Of a DNA stretch of 64,000 nt, positions 13,390 through 24,474 are shown piece after piece. Position 1 is the stretch's first letter. Each line of letters starts with the position of its first letter. Both the position numbers and the translations under genes were made by a program. The notes under the pieces were generated by a model. That model did no database searches. It saw only the letters and a list, made by a program, of their open reading frames with translations, and had not been told where the DNA came from. The DNA is taken from assembly GCF_964340395.1 (NCBI RefSeq), contig NC_135558.1, forward strand, positions 24,174,564 to 24,238,563, written 5' to 3'. The stretch is from Glandiceps talaboti. Lineage: Eukaryota; Hemichordata; Enteropneusta; Spengelidae.

Positions 13390-14009
13390 TCAAATTGTTT
13401 GTCTTGGCAAACTAATACCGACTACCTGGTAAAGAAAGCACAACAGCATCTATATTTTCTGAGGCGTTTGAAGAAAATTGGTATGAGTAATTCCATTCTA
13501 GTCAACTTTTATCGTAGTGTTATAGAGTATTTTAACATATGCTATCACAGTCTGGTTCAATAATATAACCAAGGATGAATTGAATTCACTTGAGCGGGTT
13601 GTGCGTACAGCACAAAGAATCATCGGCACAGAATTGCCATCATTACATTCAATCTATCAGACACGCACCATGCACAAAGCAAAAGCCATCATCCAGGATT
13701 TTAGCCACCCAGCATATGATTTATTTAAACTTTTACCCTCTGGTAAGCGGTATAGGGCCATCAGAACAAGAACAGAACGTTTTAGGAAGAGTTTTTATCC
13801 ATCTGCTACCCGTATTTTAAACCGTACATAGTCATCTACTGCCTGTTTTATAACAACTTGTCTTATATTGTTTTTTAGTACCGTGTGTGTTTTTTATTGT
13901 CTGTTGTGTCTTTCTTATTTTATTGTCAGTTTTATTCCCGATTTGTTTCTTTTATGAGCTCGTGTGAAAAATCAATTTCCAATGCTATTTTTGGCACATG
14001 GCAAATAAA

Positions 14010-14043
<34 letters not shown>
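13390..14043 (+). mobile_element. 5'-truncated non-LTR retrotransposon (LINE), 3' end
   Basis: This is the C-terminal end of a LINE polymerase, whose full protein copies its RNA at a nicked target. Recognisable blocks are VKKAQQHLYFLRRLKKIG near 13430-13490 and, after a frameshift around 13530, LERVVRTAQRIIG, LPSLHSIY, HPAYDLF and LLPSGKRYR (13602-13760). The stop is at 13829-13831. A ~170-base 3' UTR ends in AATAAA and an (ATT)n tail (14006-14043), typical of CR1/L2/Rex-like LINE tails. The catalytic RT core and the endonuclease are absent. Dead copy. Confidence 0.85.
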
Positions 14044-14044
<1 letters not shown>

Positions 14045-14610
14045 TGAGCAGATTGGGGTGAAATTTAATGGGAATGCCTATAGGGATGTGTATATAAAGA
14101 TGCAGTCACAATATGATTATCCCATCAGCAATATGCAAATCTTCATTTGGGTCAAAAACTTTTATCTTCAAAACTACATGCTGAATGGGGCTGAAACACT
14201 TGGTAGGGATGTTTCATCTGCAGTTTTTGTTCAAAAAATTTTGTCACAACTAGCCCTAGCAACCTGGCCCAGCCCTTAGTAACAGTGAAGTGATAATGTA
14301 TATTACAAGGATAACAACAGAGACAGGTAGGTAAGTGAATAAAGAATTTTTTTTTTAATTTTACTATGCCTAGCAACAAGACCATGCCCATAGCAACATC
14401 CAAGTTATGGTTTATATTGCAAAGGTGAAAACTGGGAAGGGTAGGCATGTGAATGAAGATACTGAGAATGTATGCAAATATGCCTAGCAACAAGACCACG
14501 CCCATAGCAACATCCAAATGATGGTTTATATTGCAAAGATGGAAACTGGGAAGGGTAGGCAAGTTTTTAAAAATTCTGAAAATGCATGTAAATATGCCTA
14601 GCATTCACCA
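14044..14610 (-). repeat. Family A fragment, split by LINE (right part)
   Basis: Continuation of the copy interrupted at 13390: reverse-oriented modules with GATTATCCCATCAGCAATATGC, then GCAACAAGACCACGCCCATAG modules repeated to ~14600. The left-end motif GCCAATGGC is missing, so the copy is incomplete. Confidence 0.8.
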
Positions 14611-14744
14611 GTGTGCTCTCTAGTGATACCTAAATTTTGTTGTGAGTCCAAATGATAAAAACTGTCATTTTTTGTGAGTCACCACATAGTAAGAGATAGG
14701 GGAACAACAGATTTTTGGTGTGTCACTAGAAATTATGTGCGTCA

Positions 14745-15110
14745 GTGGTGCATCAAATTGGTTTAGGGGGCACACTGTCTGTCTGTCCGTCTGTCTGTGT
14801 CATCATTTTCTAAAATTCGGCTGGCTCAATTGTAATGAAATTTGGAATATATAATCTTAGGGTAATAGCTAGACCTGATTACGTTTTGAGCCAGATCTGT
14901 TAATGTTTAATTAGAGAAATTTGCATATTAATGAAATCAAATAATTAAGCAATATCTTAAGACTCCATACTTCAATTTCAATAAAAATTAGTATATTCAT
15001 CAAACATAAGAAAATACATTTGTCCTATAAAATTTGTTGGTGTGCTTTAAAGTGTTAAGACAATATGAATTAATATAATTACGCTATAATAATTTGAGTA
15101 AACTTGGAAG
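14745..15110. repeat. Family D interspersed repeat
   Basis: Begins with a (CTGT/CCGT)n run leading to GTGTCATCATTTTCTAAAAT, then CGGCTGGCTCAATTGTAATG. AT-rich sequence with TAATTAAG, ATATCTTAAGA and TTTGTCCTATAAAATTTG follows. The same order recurs at 19375-19735 and 53541-54190. No coding capacity. Confidence 0.65.
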
Positions 15111-15560
15111 GCTGCCCTCAGCGGCCGGTCGCTGTCAATGGTTTTATATAGCGTCTAGTCTGCCCAGGCTCAAATTAGCTGTTCGAACAGACCAAATCTG
15201 AAACGTTTGGTGTCTACAAATACTATATATTTTTCAGATCTTCCCTTTGGCTCTAGTGTCTACATTTCAATTGAGTTATACCTTTACGAAGTTCAATTCC
15301 GTGAGAGAATGTAATGCGTATGCATGAACCATGAGTTTAATATGGCAAGATGGCGTCCATGACGCGATCATGTTGACAGTATATTTTGTAGTACTAGCAG
15401 GTAGCGTTTGCTGTGATTTTGGGGCTTCTTCTTCTGTGTTTGTGACATTGAATTTGGCGTGAACCAAATCCTACAATTCCTACAATGTAAATGCACATCT
15501 AAATTGCAAAGTTGAGTGGGTTTTCAGCTAAATTACGCCTTACTTGGCATAAAATCGAAC
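15111..15560 (+). promoter_or_regulatory. Possible promoter region
   Basis: Unique, less AT-rich sequence with clustered CpG. It holds AAGATGGCGTCCATGACGCG (15347-15366), which includes a YY1-type AAGATGGCG core and a CRE-like half-site. It lies upstream of the speculative gene at 15561. Both motifs can occur by chance. Confidence 0.2.
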
Positions 15561-16701
15561 ATGCTCACTCTAAGTCTAACCCTAGTCCTGCTTGCATACG
15601 GAGTGAGTCGTCCCTTCCTTCCCTTCGTTGAGGTTTGTGTCAGTAATAGAGACTTGCCAGCATAACTATAGCTATTTTTCAGCGTAATTTCATCTATGTT
15701 ACTGGGATTGTGTTGTTTGGTTCAGAATAAACATCGAAAACTCAAAAGGCTCAAAAATAGAAGAAAAAACGTTCAAAATCATAACAGGAGGTAAAAATTA
15801 TTGCATAGCTGCTAGTTGATGGCATTACTATTAATTATGTACATTTGTTAGACGAAAGCTATACCTGAATTAAAAGCTGACACAATTTGACTAGAACATA
15901 ATTTAAATTTGGGGTGGGAGATATGAGTCCATCTATTTTATTGGGGGACGGGGTATGAGTCTGTTTTGTTTTGCATCTCACAGAATTGTACACAGTAAAG
16001 GGTTTTGGATTGATCACAAAAATAATGTGCTTCATGATGTGGATATAAGTTGACCAAAGTTACACTTGGCTGTTCAGTACTAGATTAGTAACTTTTTATA
16101 GATCTTTTTAGTGATTCCAAAAAACAATGACAACAATAAAATATTGTATTCTCAATATCAAGCTCGAGGTATCCTAAAATTTTTCAAAATGAAATATTCT
16201 ACATGCATTCATACAATTTTGATCCCATAAATTCATGATTTAAATAAATACATCCTGATACACTAATCTCTTGTATTTCATTTTGGAATAATTTATTAAA
16301 GTACAATGTTTGTATTGCAAATTTGGGCATGCACAATTATATTTTGCTCAATACTTTAACAACAACAACAACAACAACAACAACAACCCCACACACACAC
16401 ATTATACCACCACCACATACATACATACATACATACATACATACATACATACATACATACATACATACATACATACAAACATTTGTAAACCTGGGGGTTT
16501 GCCTTTAGTTGTACTGTGACCCACACAAAAAGAAACATATAAAAGAATAGGAAAGTGTTTCAATTAAAAGAAAGCTACGATTTTTGCACTTATTATACTG
16601 TAACTTATTTCTCTAAATACACAACAACAATGACGATGACGACGCTGGCGACGACAACAACAACAACAACGACGACGACGACGACGACGACGATGATGAT
16701 G

Positions 16702-16734
<33 letters not shown>

Positions 16735-16907
16735 TAACATAACATAACATAAAAGAGTGGTTTAGTTACAAATCAATCCTATGACCTTTTTTTTTCAGCT
16801 TCGTTACCGGATCGAACACATTACGTGAACTTACAGTTCACTTCATGCTCTTCAAAGATTCATTTGAGGTTAACCATGGTTCACACGTACACATCGTTCA
16901 GAAATAA
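15561..16907 (+). CDS. Speculative three-exon small gene, unrecognised
   Basis: Exon 1 starts at ATG 15561 and encodes a hydrophobic, signal-peptide-like start ([14 protein letters not shown]). A GTGAGT donor follows at 15603, with an alternative GTTTGT at 15633, both phase 0. Exon 2 (15726-15790) has an acceptor ending TTGTTTGGTTCAG, encodes a very basic stretch ([14 protein letters not shown]) and ends before GTAAAA in phase 2. Exon 3 (16799-16907) follows a strong pyrimidine tract and CAG, supplies the missing codon base and ends in TAA overlapping an AATAAA. The phases agree, but the total is only ~71-81 residues and no family is recognised. The model may be a chance assembly. Confidence 0.15.
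16358..16737. repeat. Microsatellite cluster
   Basis: Three simple repeats in 380 bp: (AAC)n at 16358-16387, (CATA)n at 16415-16477, and an (ACA)n/(ACG)n tract at 16621-16735. Short open frames across them are low-complexity artefacts (Tyr-Ile-His-Thr or poly-Thr). Confidence 0.9.
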
Positions 16908-18025
16908 AAATTATCATGGTGTATACCAAGTTCATAGTTCTCCTCAGCAACACAAATTTGTTTATACCGTAGATTTTTTTAGTTTAATTTTAATAATTGG
17001 GGGTTCCCTTATGGGAGGCACTCAGTTTATATCTGGTCCCATTTCCATCAATTTTGTTTGGAATTTCTTGTGCACCGATTAAGTTTCAAAATAGTGATGA
17101 GAGGAGGAAGCCTGTGAAAATTTCTACCAAGAGATCCAAGAACTATATTATAAAGGCCATAAATGGTAGGTACATGGTGTACAGTTTAGATTGTATACTT
17201 CCGCCATTCACCATAGCCATATTTTGGTCAAGCTTGACAATTGTAGATAGTGTTGTTTTTCACAAATTATTATTTTGTATGGTTTTACATGAACTATTAC
17301 ATGGTGATATGACACACTCACTTCAGGGACATTATCTGAAAAGAGCGTCAACAGTCCACATATTGTACAATATTTGACAACATATATATTTCCTGTTTAT
17401 CTCTGGTTTTGGACACCTCTTTCATCATTAAGAAGCAGTCAGTCATCGTATTAGCTAGGTGTTAACTGCTCATTACAATAATTAATAATGGTAAACGCAC
17501 AGGCATTCGTTGGACACATCATCCAATCAAACTCCTCTCGATTATTACCTCATTTTGAAATATAGACTGTTTTTAAAGCAAAGGTAGCTAAACACTCATG
17601 GGTAAGAAAGACCATGAATGTCTGATTGAGATTACAATTTAGTAGACTTTGTATTTCGCTGACATATCTAGTGTGGGCCAAAGTAAGATTCTTCCCCTGT
17701 ACTTATTACATGGTGAATGGGGATGAGGAAAAGTCAATAGTTGAGGGCGCTCAGTAGAACAAACTCATAAATAATTAATAAGGTTGTCATAGTGGTTTAT
17801 TAAAACCAACAAAAGAAAAAGTTAAAATTGATTTAGAAAAAATCCACCAGATTTTCAGATCATTACTTTATTACATGGCACCTTGTGGGGGAAAAGATAT
17901 TTTTAAAGCGCAAAAAAAGAGGTAAACAGTAAACAAAAATAGCATCAATGGCATTAAATATATAGCAACAATATTATTTTTCTGTTGCTATAGGCATGGT
18001 CTTGTTGCTAAGCATATTTGCTTAC
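16908..18025. other. Unassigned spacer with family A fragment at its end
   Basis: Mostly unrecognised AT-rich sequence. An open frame of 126 codons (16997-17377) has no recognisable motif. The last ~55 bases (17970-18025) are a forward family A GTTGCTATAGGCATGGTC module abutting the next, reversed copy. Confidence 0.45.
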
Positions 18026-19363
18026 ATTATTAGCACAACTGAATTGAGAAGGTTCAGTAGTGCTATAGGCATGGCAAATGGCTATCTGTGTGTATGTGTG
18101 TGTGTGTGTGTTAATGAATTAAAGTCAACAAGTCATTGAAAATGACATAGTCCCCGCTATGATTGGGTTTTAAGGAACTGGCAGTTCATGTTGTCATTTT
18201 CAAACCTGGTTAATGCTGTTTGGCCTCATACATTTTGTTTTTGATATCACTACTCTGTTCAAGCATGTCTGAGTTATGGTTTGGACATGGAAAATTCGCA
18301 AACAAAATGGCTGCCAGGCAGCCATATCAGATCGTATCATGACAACAATGAATATGCACATGTATGTCATAGAACACTGTGCTAATAGCAACTTTGAATG
18401 AGATCTGTTCACGTATGTCTGAGTTATGGCTTTGGACAGGGAAAATTCGCAAATAAAATGGCTGCTAGGCGGCCATATTGGATCGTATCATAAAACAAAT
18501 TGACATGCATATGTATGCCATAGTATGTTGGCCCTGTACCAAGTTTGAAAAAATGGGTCCAGGCATCTCCAAGAAACAGCTACGGACGGACCGACGGACG
18601 CACGGATAAAAGGAACCCAATCTATAAGTCCCCGTCCGGTCTTCGTCCGGTGGGGACTAAAAACAAGCAAACCGATTGCCATGATATTTGGTGGGTACAT
18701 TATCTGTGGTGTCTAGTTGGAAAATTGTTCAAATCAAAATGATCTTACCACTGGTGTGTGAGTGGGTAAAAAATGTGTATTTTTTCATCTAAGAATTTAA
18801 ACTCCGAGCAGATTAGGCTGAAATTTGTTTGGAACTTTCCTCTTCAGGGTGTTTAGATTAAGAAATGTTCATAACATGAATATCCCATCAGTGATATGTA
18901 AATTAGGTCCAAAACTACTGAGTAGATTGGGTTGAAATTTAATGGGGATGCATCTGGGGATGTGTAGATGAAGTTGTATTCATAATGTGATGATCCCATC
19001 AGTGATATGCAAATTAGGTCTAAAAATCTCAATTTTGGTCACAAACCTATATTTAAACTGCATGGTGAATAGGTTGAAATTTGGTGGGGATGTTTCTGGA
19101 GGTAGTTTTTTGACCAAAAATCACATTTTTTGACCCAAAACGTACATCTCTGATACGATCATTTTCATATGAATAATTTCCCAACTAAACTCCAAAAGTA
19201 ATGTCCCCAACAAATACCAAGGCAATCGATTTGGCAGTTTTTGAGTTTAAATCATCCACACACATACATACATACAGACAGACAGACAGACAGACAGACA
19301 CCTAGACACCACACCATGCATATAGCACTAGAACTTCATTAGTTCAGTTGTGCTAACTAGATA
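18026..19363. repeat. Two family A copies joined in inverted orientation
   Basis: The hairpin end at 18026-18060 starts a reversed copy. That copy is interrupted by a B element (18128-18659) and runs to ~19105. The sense then switches: 19107-19363 is a forward right end with (CA)/(CAGA)n and a hairpin finishing CAGTTGTGCTA. Both outer ends are therefore the hairpin end. It may have arisen by insertion of one copy into another or by foldback rearrangement. Confidence 0.75.
18128..18659 (+). repeat. Family B element nested in family A
   Basis: Family B opens with AAGTCATTGAAAATGACATA, whose GTCATT/AATGAC arms form a stem, followed by AGTCCCCGC. It contains the palindrome ATGGCTGCCAGGCAGCCAT and the phrase ATTGGATCGTATCAT, and ends in a hairpin around GTCCGG...CCGGTGGGGACTAA. 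AGTCCCC near the start and GGGGACT at the end are inverted. Family A sequence (AAAGTCAA before, AAACCGATTGCC after) continues on both sides, so B inserted into A. No coding capacity. Confidence 0.8.
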
Positions 19364-19374
19364 CTGAAATAAAC

Positions 19375-19735
19375 ATCCCTATAAAAAATCAAAATATTCT
19401 TCCCAAAGGTTTTTTCAAGGAAGGAGATACTTTAGGGGGAGAAAATTCTCTGTGTGTCTGTCTGTTTGTCTGTGTCATCGTTTTCTCCAAAATGGCGGGC
19501 TCGATTCGAATGAAATTCAGCATACCTGTTCCGTAGGGTAATGGCAAGAACTGATTAGGTTTTGCTAAACATCCCATGAATATTAATGAGCAATTAACGT
19601 AATTAATGGTTTTTGGAAATTATGCTTTATTTCAAGAATGCACACTTCAAATTCATTATAACAAAGTGCATCTGTCCTGAAATATTATCGATTTAGCTTT
19701 TAGTTTTAATAAGTTATTGGCATATTTTCGGTAAT
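19375..19735. repeat. Family D interspersed repeat
   Basis: (CTGT)n run, GTGTCATCGTTTTCTCCAAA, GGCTCGATTCGAATGAAATT and AT-rich tail with AATTAACGTAATTAATGG, parallel to the copy at 14745. Slightly more diverged. Confidence 0.55.
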
Positions 19736-22429
19736 TAGACACCATGGGCACACAAAAGAAAGTTGTTGTTGTTTCTGGTCAGGAAACTTAGCCTGCGGTG
19801 TGACGACGCTAATTTTTTGGTTAATTGTTCATGATTTTGATTAGTTCTGCAGTTGTCTTCCCTGAAGTAGCAATTAATGTAGGGAGGGTTATTTTTTGTT
19901 TTCCCTTGGATCTGCAGTATGCATTGGCTGGACAAACACAAGAACACAAGAAAAAAAGAAGATCTAGGCGAGACCTAGGTATTTAAGTGATGCAAACTCA
20001 CCTGAAAACAATTCTCTTTTTTCTTGGCCTTAAAAACGCCCACCGTGAGATCTGTGCTACAACTTTCTATAAAAGCTTCCCATTATTACATGTGGGTGGT
20101 TGGCCGTAAGATCGCATCTGCAGGCAATCCTGCTGGAGATTCCACCTACATATCTTCATACCATCTCTTCATTGTTTCAAAATTGAAAATATTGTTTTTA
20201 CTTTGTTCGATAGTCCAAGCAGCCTAGGAAGTTGCCAGTGAAAACTGTGCCAATGCCAGTGAAATCATAAATAGCAGCATTCAGCAGGTGACATTCTAAA
20301 TTTACTGGTATATAAACGGTGAAATTTCACATTTACCGGCATTTTACCAGTACCGGCATTTTTGAAGGTCGCACTTGCAAGTAATTTACACATCGCAGTG
20401 TTGACTCTGACTGACACACTCTGATTCCAATGTGAAGACAGGCAAAGTTGTTGATGTTAGTTTAGATTTACACTTCCTTTAGATAGCATAATGGACGACC
20501 ATTCACGTGAGCAATGTACTCAAATTTGATACATTTCTTGTTGGACATGACTATGTCGGCAAGCCTTTGATTCCGACACAATTTGCCCTTTTCCGTTTTT
20601 TCATTGGCTACGCCAGTTTGCCCCTGACATTGGTGATTTTAAAGATTTTAGTTCAATGTCTCTCGACAAATCATGACAGTTTGACCGAGTACCTACACAG
20701 CGGTGAATAACTGGTTCCAAAAAAATCTAAGTAAACAACGTATATAAACTCATGATCATTTCTTTTCTCCAGCTAGTAAGCCAGGTACGAGTGATGGAAA
20801 TGATGAACAGCCTGCTAATCAAATGTGGTGGCTTCAAAAGAACAATTGTCACAGTCTGGAAAATCTAAAGATGTAAGATTGGCACGATGGCTTGAACAAT
20901 TTGAGTGGATGAACATCCATACCAGTGAAAACAGCAAGTACCTATCAGAGTATGGTGTCGATATTGCAAATTCTCCAAAGGGAAGTCTCATTTCGCGTTG
21001 GAACGGGGAAAATTGGTTGAAAAACAAACATTTCGGTGTGTGTAACTATTGTGTGGGCTGCAGGCTGCTGCGGGCCACTGCGGGTCGCTTTGTTCAGGTT
21101 GCAGGCTGCAGCGGGTCGCTGCAGGCCTGGGAATGTAACTGTTGTGCGGGTTGCGGGCCACTGCGGGTTACTGTGGGGAAGTGAGTGTAACTATTGTGCA
21201 GGCTGCAGGTTGCTATTATTTTTCCAATAAACGTTAATTTACTCACTTTTTAAAATCAAAGAAACTTGTTGGTTGGCCACTGGGAGTAACTTATTGTGCA
21301 GGTCACGTGCGACATGCACTGTACTATTTGATAAAACCTATGTGCTGGGCTAATTGCACACATAATTTTGTGTATTAAATCCCCACCCCTAAAAATGATT
21401 ATAGTTAGCATAGCACTGACCTCAGAAAATATCCCAATTCCACTATTACAATGTACTTACAATGATTACATAAGACCTCAGAGATGACAGTGGACCAACT
21501 TATCTCTGAAACAACTCTTACTGATAACAGGAAGTGGTCCTGTTGTTTTAAAAGCATCAAGTCAGACATAGAGTTAAATTTCTTGCATAAATCATGAAAT
21601 TGCAAGACTATACCCTTACAGAAGGCATTCAGTTGAAATCTGGTTGAAATTGGTGGGGGGGGGGAATGCTGTTTTGAAAATTGTGGATGGGGGGAGGGTC
21701 ATTGTGCTTTGGATTGTGATGGAAGAAAAAAAATCCTTTTCTACAATGGCATATAGCAAGTTGTCTGAAATGTGGTACATGTAAATATTTGTTCTTGTCC
21801 CTGTTTCTTACATGAATTCTTTAATATTACTTATTAATTCAAACATAACTATATATATATACATATGCATGTATTACCTAGCTACCACACTAGTTACAGA
21901 ACATGTCATGTAAATGCTTGGCTGTTTCACAATCAATGTTTCACTTACATTGCACTTTGGGGCAAAAGTGAACTTGAAGGTTTCGTACGGGTAATCTTCA
22001 TAGATAGTTTATAAAAGAAGTTAATCTAAATTGTTCTACTCATCAGTATGAACTTATCAGAAGGGATTAATACACTTTCTATTTTGGACACTACATGTTA
22101 TTGACACTACAAATCACCACATCTCATCAGATTCCAGTTTCTATTATACACTAGGTATGACCACCTAAAGTTCTCTAGCATACCGATGACTTTACTATAC
22201 GTGCAATATCAATACCCCTGTACCAATGTTACGGGCCCTCTTTTATGTGACATGGGAAACTCACTTAAACCTTACATTTACGTTAGCTTTTTGGAGCTTG
22301 GAAATATTACCTCAAAGGCTATGAATAACCTAAACATTGCCTTAATAGAAGCAAACAACTCCTGATCTGCCAGGGGGAAACCCCAAGGACTCCCTCACCC
22401 CCAGAGGTCATTCATACATTCAACCAACA
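19736..22429. other. Unassigned, mainly single-copy-looking region
   Basis: No exon can be supported. At 20758-20772 a good acceptor (TTTCTTTTCTCCAG) precedes an open stretch with WLEQFEWM, but a frame break occurs within ~60 bases. At 21040-21215 lies a GC-rich patch of imperfect repeats (GGCTGCAGG, CACTGCGGGT, GTGTAACTATTGTG). G-rich runs occur at 21655-21700. The rest is AT-rich sequence without recognisable motifs. Confidence 0.4.
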
Positions 22430-23460
22430 ATCATGCAGTCATGCACCAACATTTTTACTGTCATTATGGTATTAAACTTTTCTTAAATGTTTTCACCCTA
22501 TTCTAATTTGAGATGGTATTCTGTCTTTTAAAGATGTGAAATGTTTGCCAAGATAGTCTAAAATTGCCTTAAACTCCAAATCTCCCCTACCAATGATACT
22601 ACCATTAGAATATTGTGCTGACCTTTACTATAATGATGCTATTTAACTTTTTAAGAACATATTTCAACCCTATGTAAGTTATAAGGAATAGATTCTGATA
22701 TGTGATGGTGCTGTCTTGTAAAGCATGGATTTGAAGTTATTGCTTGAAAGGGTCTGTCTGAATAGCCTAAATATTGGCTTTAAGAGTAAAAATCCCCCAG
22801 GGCTTTTAGACAGTACCCCCTCGGACCCCCACATGAGGTGGACATATCCCAGTCTCAAGCTCTTCCCCCTACCTCTTACTGTCAAGATGCTATCAAAGTA
22901 TATTTCAAAAGTATTTCAACCCTATGTAGTTGCTTTTTACATGTTGGTGCTGACTTGGAAAGCTTGGAAATTGTCTGAAAGGGTCTGAATAGTCTAATTG
23001 ACTTTTCATAGTAAAAACCTCCAGGGCTTCTAGGGGGAGACCCCAAGGACCCCTCCCCCCCCCCCCATGAGGTGTACACATCCCAGTTTCAAGGTCTTCC
23101 CCATACCGCTTACTCTGTTACTGTAAGATGCTATCAAACTATATTTCAAAAATATTCTAAGCCTATGTAGATGCTTTGTACATGTTAAATTGGTGCTGTC
23201 TTGTAAAGCGTGAAAATTATTTTCTGAAAATATCTGAATAGTCTCAAAATTGACTTTTCAGAGTTAAAAACCTCTAGGGCTTCTAAGGGGAGACCCCTAG
23301 GACCCCCCTCCCCTATAAGAGATTTACATATTCCCTTCTCAAGCTTTCCCCCTACCTTTTACTGTCAAGATGCTATTAAACTTCTTTTGGAATATATTTA
23401 TAACCCTGTGTAGTCAATAATTATAATTATGATAGTGCTAACCCGGGATCTTATAAAGTA
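22430..23460. repeat. ~243-bp tandem repeat, about four copies
   Basis: The marker AAGATGCTAT or AATGATGCTAT recurs near 22632, 22883, 23124 and 23367, about 241-251 bases apart. Each unit also carries TTTCAACCCTATGTAG, GTGCTGTCTTGTAAAG, CTGAATAGTCT and GGGGGAGACCCCAAGGACCC. A dispersed copy of one unit lies at 33640-33860. No coding capacity. Confidence 0.75.
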
Positions 23461-23499
23461 TTTGCAAGACAGTCAACCACTCCACGCCGAGTCACAATA

Positions 23500-23640
23500 A
23501 AAAAATACCTGTCATGTGAATACTATATATGGGGGGGGGGGTCATCATATTTTAGAATTAAGTAATGGGGGAGGGGGTGAGTCTGTTTTTGGTTTTACAG
23601 ATGGGGGGGGGGGGTTCAGTGATTTTTTGTAGGCCTGATT
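23500..23640. repeat. Poly-G low-complexity tracts
   Basis: Runs of 9-13 G (23531-23542, 23602-23614) with shorter G clusters between them. They are potential G-quadruplex or slippage sites. Similar runs occur at 29618-29628, 34410-34498, 35765-35856 and 50777-50800. Confidence 0.7.
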
Positions 23641-23659
23641 TAAGAATCACCCCAGGCTG

Positions 23660-24101
23660 GAGAAACTGACCAGTCCTTTAGTAGCTGAAGAACTCTATCT
23701 TTGGCTATTTCTACCTGTGCCTCTCACAACTGTGGCTCTGACATTTGTAGAAAATCTATCACGTGAATACTCTCAACTTCCTTTTCTATTTCTGATCTAT
23801 TGACTGACTGTAGTGAGGCTCTTGAAAGTGTCTGCAATGAACATCTCAGTGCCTTTCTTGTATCTAGTTTCTACATCATAGTTCTGTAGTCATAATAGCA
23901 GCTGTTACAAACGATGAGGTGCTGATGCAAGTTGTTTTTTAACAATGGAGATAAGTGGTTTGTGGTCTTCCACAGCACAACCTTTCTACCATATACATAC
24001 AGGTGATTCCGTTCCATCCCAAAAACTTGTGCCAGTAACATCTTATCAATTTGGGAGTATTTCTGTTCAGTTGGGGTTAGAGCTCTGCTTGAGTATGTAA
24101 C
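23660..24101 (-). pseudogene. Gypsy-1 RNase H / linker remnant (3' side of DIRS insertion)
   Basis: Minus-strand translation gives RNase H blocks after the insertion point: SSRALTPTEQKYSQ directly beside the DIRS end, then VYGRKVV, NHLSPLLKNN, LQNYDVE, YKKGTEMFIADT and EIEKEVESIHV. Stops and frameshifts interrupt it. It continues the RNase H begun at 27393-27560. No integrase follows, so the element is truncated at ~23660. Confidence 0.8.
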
Positions 24102-24130
24102 AGATAGCGTTTATGTACCCACAAGTCAAT
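24102..24130. repeat. DIRS outer 3' terminal block
   Basis: The 29 bases starting AGATAGCGTTTATG are the exact complement of 27310-27338 at the 5' side. They touch Gypsy-1 sequence directly at 24101. Since the full 5' terminal block is 71 bp, this looks like a 3' inverted terminal repeat that lost its outer ~42 bp. Confidence 0.85.
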
Positions 24131-24217
24131 CTTCAAAGAGGAAATGGCCACATAGGCCAAGGGAGGGATGAATTAAGCCTCCTAAATGTGTCAATTTATT
24201 GACCACACTGTGGTGGG

Positions 24218-24257
24218 CACGTGATCCCTTCGTACTACTCCATGGTTCGGTAGAATT
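24218..24257. repeat. Diverged copy of DIRS terminal repeat (probable internal complementary region)
   Basis: CACGTGATCC at 24218 and GGTAGAATT at its end match the right terminal repeat in the same direction at roughly three quarters of positions. With the exact block at 24299-24343 it forms a facing pair separated by ~40 bp. In DIRS elements such a region carries complements of both element ends and is used to complete replication; that role here is inference. Confidence 0.6.
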
Positions 24258-24298
24258 CCTATCAAATTTCGACTTCCAGGTAAGTCTCATTTAATTTT

Positions 24299-24343
24299 TT
24301 AATTCTACCTCACCATTCCGTAGGTACTACGGATCACGTGAGA
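24299..24343. repeat. DIRS inverted repeat, left copy
   Basis: 45 bp beginning TTAATTCTACCTCACC and ending GGATCACGTGAGA. It is an exact reverse complement of 27336-27380 (45 of 45 positions by eye). The perfect match suggests recent insertion or sequence exchange between the ends. Confidence 0.95.
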
Positions 24344-24474
24344 TGTTTAAAGCCAATGTGGCCATGACAAAATATTCACAACACCAGTATTCAGTAAATA
24401 TAACAATGAATTTAATGTTAAACATTAAATGGCAGGAAACATCCATTACAGTACGAACGTTAACAACTGAGTAA

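Noticed and set aside
15571-15590. Telomere-like CTAACCCTAG
   Set aside because: Single occurrence, no tandem repeat.
16997-17377. 126-codon open frame
   Set aside because: No start context, splice partner or recognisable motif; composition matches AT-rich noncoding sequence.
20758-21040. Possible exon after a good splice acceptor, with WLEQFEWM resembling zinc-finger proteins of the ZNF862 type
   Set aside because: A frame break lies ~60 bases in, the expected cysteines are missing, and no donor fits.
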